Shown here piece by piece: positions 59,825 to 64,000 of a DNA stretch of 64,000 nt. Numbering within the stretch: the first letter of the stretch is position 1; the number at the start of each line of letters is the position of its first letter. The stretch spans positions 13,157,891 to 13,221,890 of the forward strand of contig OY365813.1 in NCBI GenBank assembly GCA_959347315.1, given 5' to 3'. The notes beneath the pieces are model-generated. The model searched no databases, was not told the DNA's origin, and was given only the letters and a program-made list of their open reading frames with translations. This stretch comes from Bimastos eiseni (lineage: Eukaryota; Annelida; Clitellata; Crassiclitellata; Lumbricidae). Made by a program: the position numbers and the translations under genes.

Positions 59825-60255
59825 ATAGCTCCTGTTTTTAGGGAAAATTATATAGCTCCTTTTTCCAAAAAAATTGATATTTCCTAGCTCCTTTTTTGAA
59901 AAATTTATATAGCCCATTTTCCCAGGAAATTTATATAGCTCCTATTTTCTGAAAATTTATATAGCTCCTTTTTCTCTGAAAATCTATATAGCTCCTGTTT
60001 TCAGAAAATTTATATGGGTCATTTTTTGAAAAATTTATATGGATCCTTTTTTCAGAAAGTTTATATAGCTCCTTTGTAGGAATATGAATATAGCTCCTTT
60101 TCCCCAGAACATGTATATAGCTCCTTTTCCTGGAAAGTTAACATAGCTTCTTTTCCCCGGAGTATTTACATAGCTCCTCTTTTCAGAATATTAAAATAGG
60201 TTATTTTCAAGATATCTTATGCAGCTCCTTTTTCAGGATATTTATATAGCTCTTT
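59825..60255 (+). repeat. TATATAGCTCCTTTTT..AAAATT minisatellite
   Basis: About 15-18 diverged units of 22-27 bp containing TTTATATAGCTCCTTTTT and a GAAAAATT or CAGAAA spacer. It lies upstream of the AGPS homologue. Confidence 0.92.
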
Positions 60256-61018
60256 TTCAGAAACAGTAATATTTATAACATAGCAGGGGTTTAAAGGGGT
60301 TTAGCGCCGGTGAATAAGCTGGTCTCCCTGACGTGGCTTCTGTGGGCGGTGAGAAATTTTCGAAGATTACGTTACATTACATTCGGAAGACGTTTAGTCT
60401 GTTATAAAACCACTGCGATTTGTCCAAGACATGATTAATTGTAAAATTTTTGAAATGTTCCTCTTATTTTCCCTCTTATATTGTTGGAGAAACGACGTAG
60501 TTCACAATAGACTGCTGCTTTCATGGTAATATGAATTTATGCGCTACATAAAAATCATGCCTGCGTAACAAAGTCCAATTGGAAGTACAAGTGTACTAAG
60601 TGTGCCGCTATCTGGCGATCGACACTAAAATACCTCCACTTAAATTATACATCTGCGATCTGGCGAATACTATTTGACTTTGTATAGTTTTCTGCAATAC
60701 ATGTGGCGTGAACTTTACAAGTACTTACAATTGCCTAATCGTATTTCATCTTTGGGAAGTACTTATTTTACGATTAGCTTCCTGACGCGTGGATGGTGTC
60801 ATCGTTTCTGGCCGTTAAACTGAATTCGACCTTTGGATCGGATCTAGGACAACTGTCGAACTGGTCCAGAGTTAAAGCAGACCCAGTACACCGTAGTGGG
60901 GTGATATTCGTGCAAGGGACGCCTTTTTTGTGTACATCGTTGCGAGCCAATCTTTACCAATCTAGTGATCCGTCGTCTTATTCTGCGGATTTTGTTCTGA
61001 TCGTGTTGAATAACAGAA

Positions 61019-63217
<2,199 letters not shown>

Positions 63218-63574
63218 GTAGGCAACGAGAATAAACAGCTTCTTTCTTTCTTGAACTTCCTTCTACGCTCTTTTTTTACGACTATAAGTTTATTGGCTGC
63301 CTGCACTTGGTTTATAACTACATAATATTATATTGTTCCTTCCATTTTGAACAAAGTTGAAGTTGAATTATTATTACAATTATGCTTTTTGAATTCATAT
63401 AGCACCTCTAGAAATAATCAAGCATCAGTTAATGGTGTTTTCCATAAAAGAGTAAACAACTTGGTCTTGGTCACAGCCAGAGTAGGGCAGGCTCTTAACT
63501 TCGTCTTACAGGGCAATTTGATTGACCGGCTGCTATGAGACAAATTAATAGATACTGTCAAAGCTTCAACATCC

Positions 63575-63945
63575 TCTGATTAAGACAGATTCAACATGCG
63601 GTCTGCTGGCTGCATGCTTCATGCAGGATGATTTCAAGTGGCCCACCCGCTTATTTTTTTTCTAATTTGCGAAGAAGTAAAGTAAAGGGCAACACCACTG
63701 GCCTACTTGCATAGCTGTTCATTCATAACTTCACTTATCATTTGACAATGTGAACCATTGCATATAATTATTCATTATGAACACATGTATGTATGCCATG
63801 CATTCACATTTATGATAAGCCAAGTTATGAATGAATAAATCTATTGTTGCGTTTGAGTTTATTATTGCGGCCCACGGCTTCATGAATAATATATATGGTG
63901 CACCATGGTGTCAGAAGGTTGAACTGCATTAGGTTGCGAGATATT
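63575..63945. repeat. hAT-like dispersed repeat, copy 2
   Basis: Shares GGATGATTTCAAGTGGCC, the CTTCACTTATC(A)...TTTGACAAT block and GCCCACGGCTTCATGAATAA with 26745-27096. It lies in the AGPS intron at the right edge. Confidence 0.55.
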
Positions 63946-64000
63946 TTGTTATGTTGAAAGGACTTCATCTAATGTGTAGTGTTTTTGTTGTGTTGATTCA

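Larger units (their letters stand above)
54197..61018. other. Intergenic stretch between MEIOC and AGPS
   Basis: About 6.8 kb of AT-rich DNA (AAT/ATT-rich at 54.8-55.3 kb) with no recognised protein or RNA gene. The first part should hold the MEIOC 3' UTR. It contains an ACAGACAG repeat (55640-55850), an AT-rich near-palindrome (59129-59166), and a TATATAGCTCC repeat block (59825-60255). The last few hundred bases are the likely AGPS promoter. The frames at 54648-55085 and 60793-61266 show no family resemblance. Confidence 0.5.

Overview
The window is animal genomic DNA from an AT-rich, repeat-dense genome. The coding exons are short and separated by GT-AG introns from a few hundred bases to about 16 kb. 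All four protein genes are metazoan families, and tRNA genes stand alone. There are no prokaryotic operons, Shine-Dalgarno sites or CRISPR arrays. The abundance of non-autonomous DNA transposons, minisatellites and microsatellites suits a (probably aquatic) invertebrate, but the sequence alone does not let me name the phylum.

Layout, left to right. (1) 2.7-28.5 kb, minus strand: a divergent PP2C-like phosphatase gene of the family that includes Drosophila CG9801. I rebuilt it as five exons whose splice phases all agree, with a possible GC-AG intron and a first intron of about 16 kb filled with repeats. (2) 31.0-35.0 kb, minus strand: a secreted chitin-deacetylase-like (CE4) protein in five exons. 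Its fold motifs are recognisable but most metal-binding and catalytic positions are substituted, so it is probably a pseudoenzyme. (3) 35.6-38.0 kb: a composite satellite with purine-rich and pyrimidine-rich arms in inverted arrangement around a GCTGTTACGATT array. (4) 40.5-40.9 kb: two tRNA-Pro genes, anticodons TGG and CGG. (5) 41.8-54.2 kb, plus strand: a nine-exon homologue of MEIOC, the meiotic coiled-coil partner of YTHDC2. (6) 61.0 kb to the right edge, plus strand: the first four exons of AGPS, the peroxisomal ether-lipid enzyme, cut off by the window end.

The genes look like ordinary unlinked neighbours (signalling, extracellular matrix, meiosis, ether lipids), and I see no evidence that they form one system. 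The most notable signals are the predicted inactive CE4 protein, an AGPS N-terminus without a visible PTS2, the putative GC-AG intron, the composite inverted satellite at 35.6-38 kb, and several small transposons with clear terminal inverted repeats and target-site duplications, one of them nested inside another. I found no convincing new gene system. Exon borders are hand-read from splice consensus, phase and family similarity, without transcript evidence.
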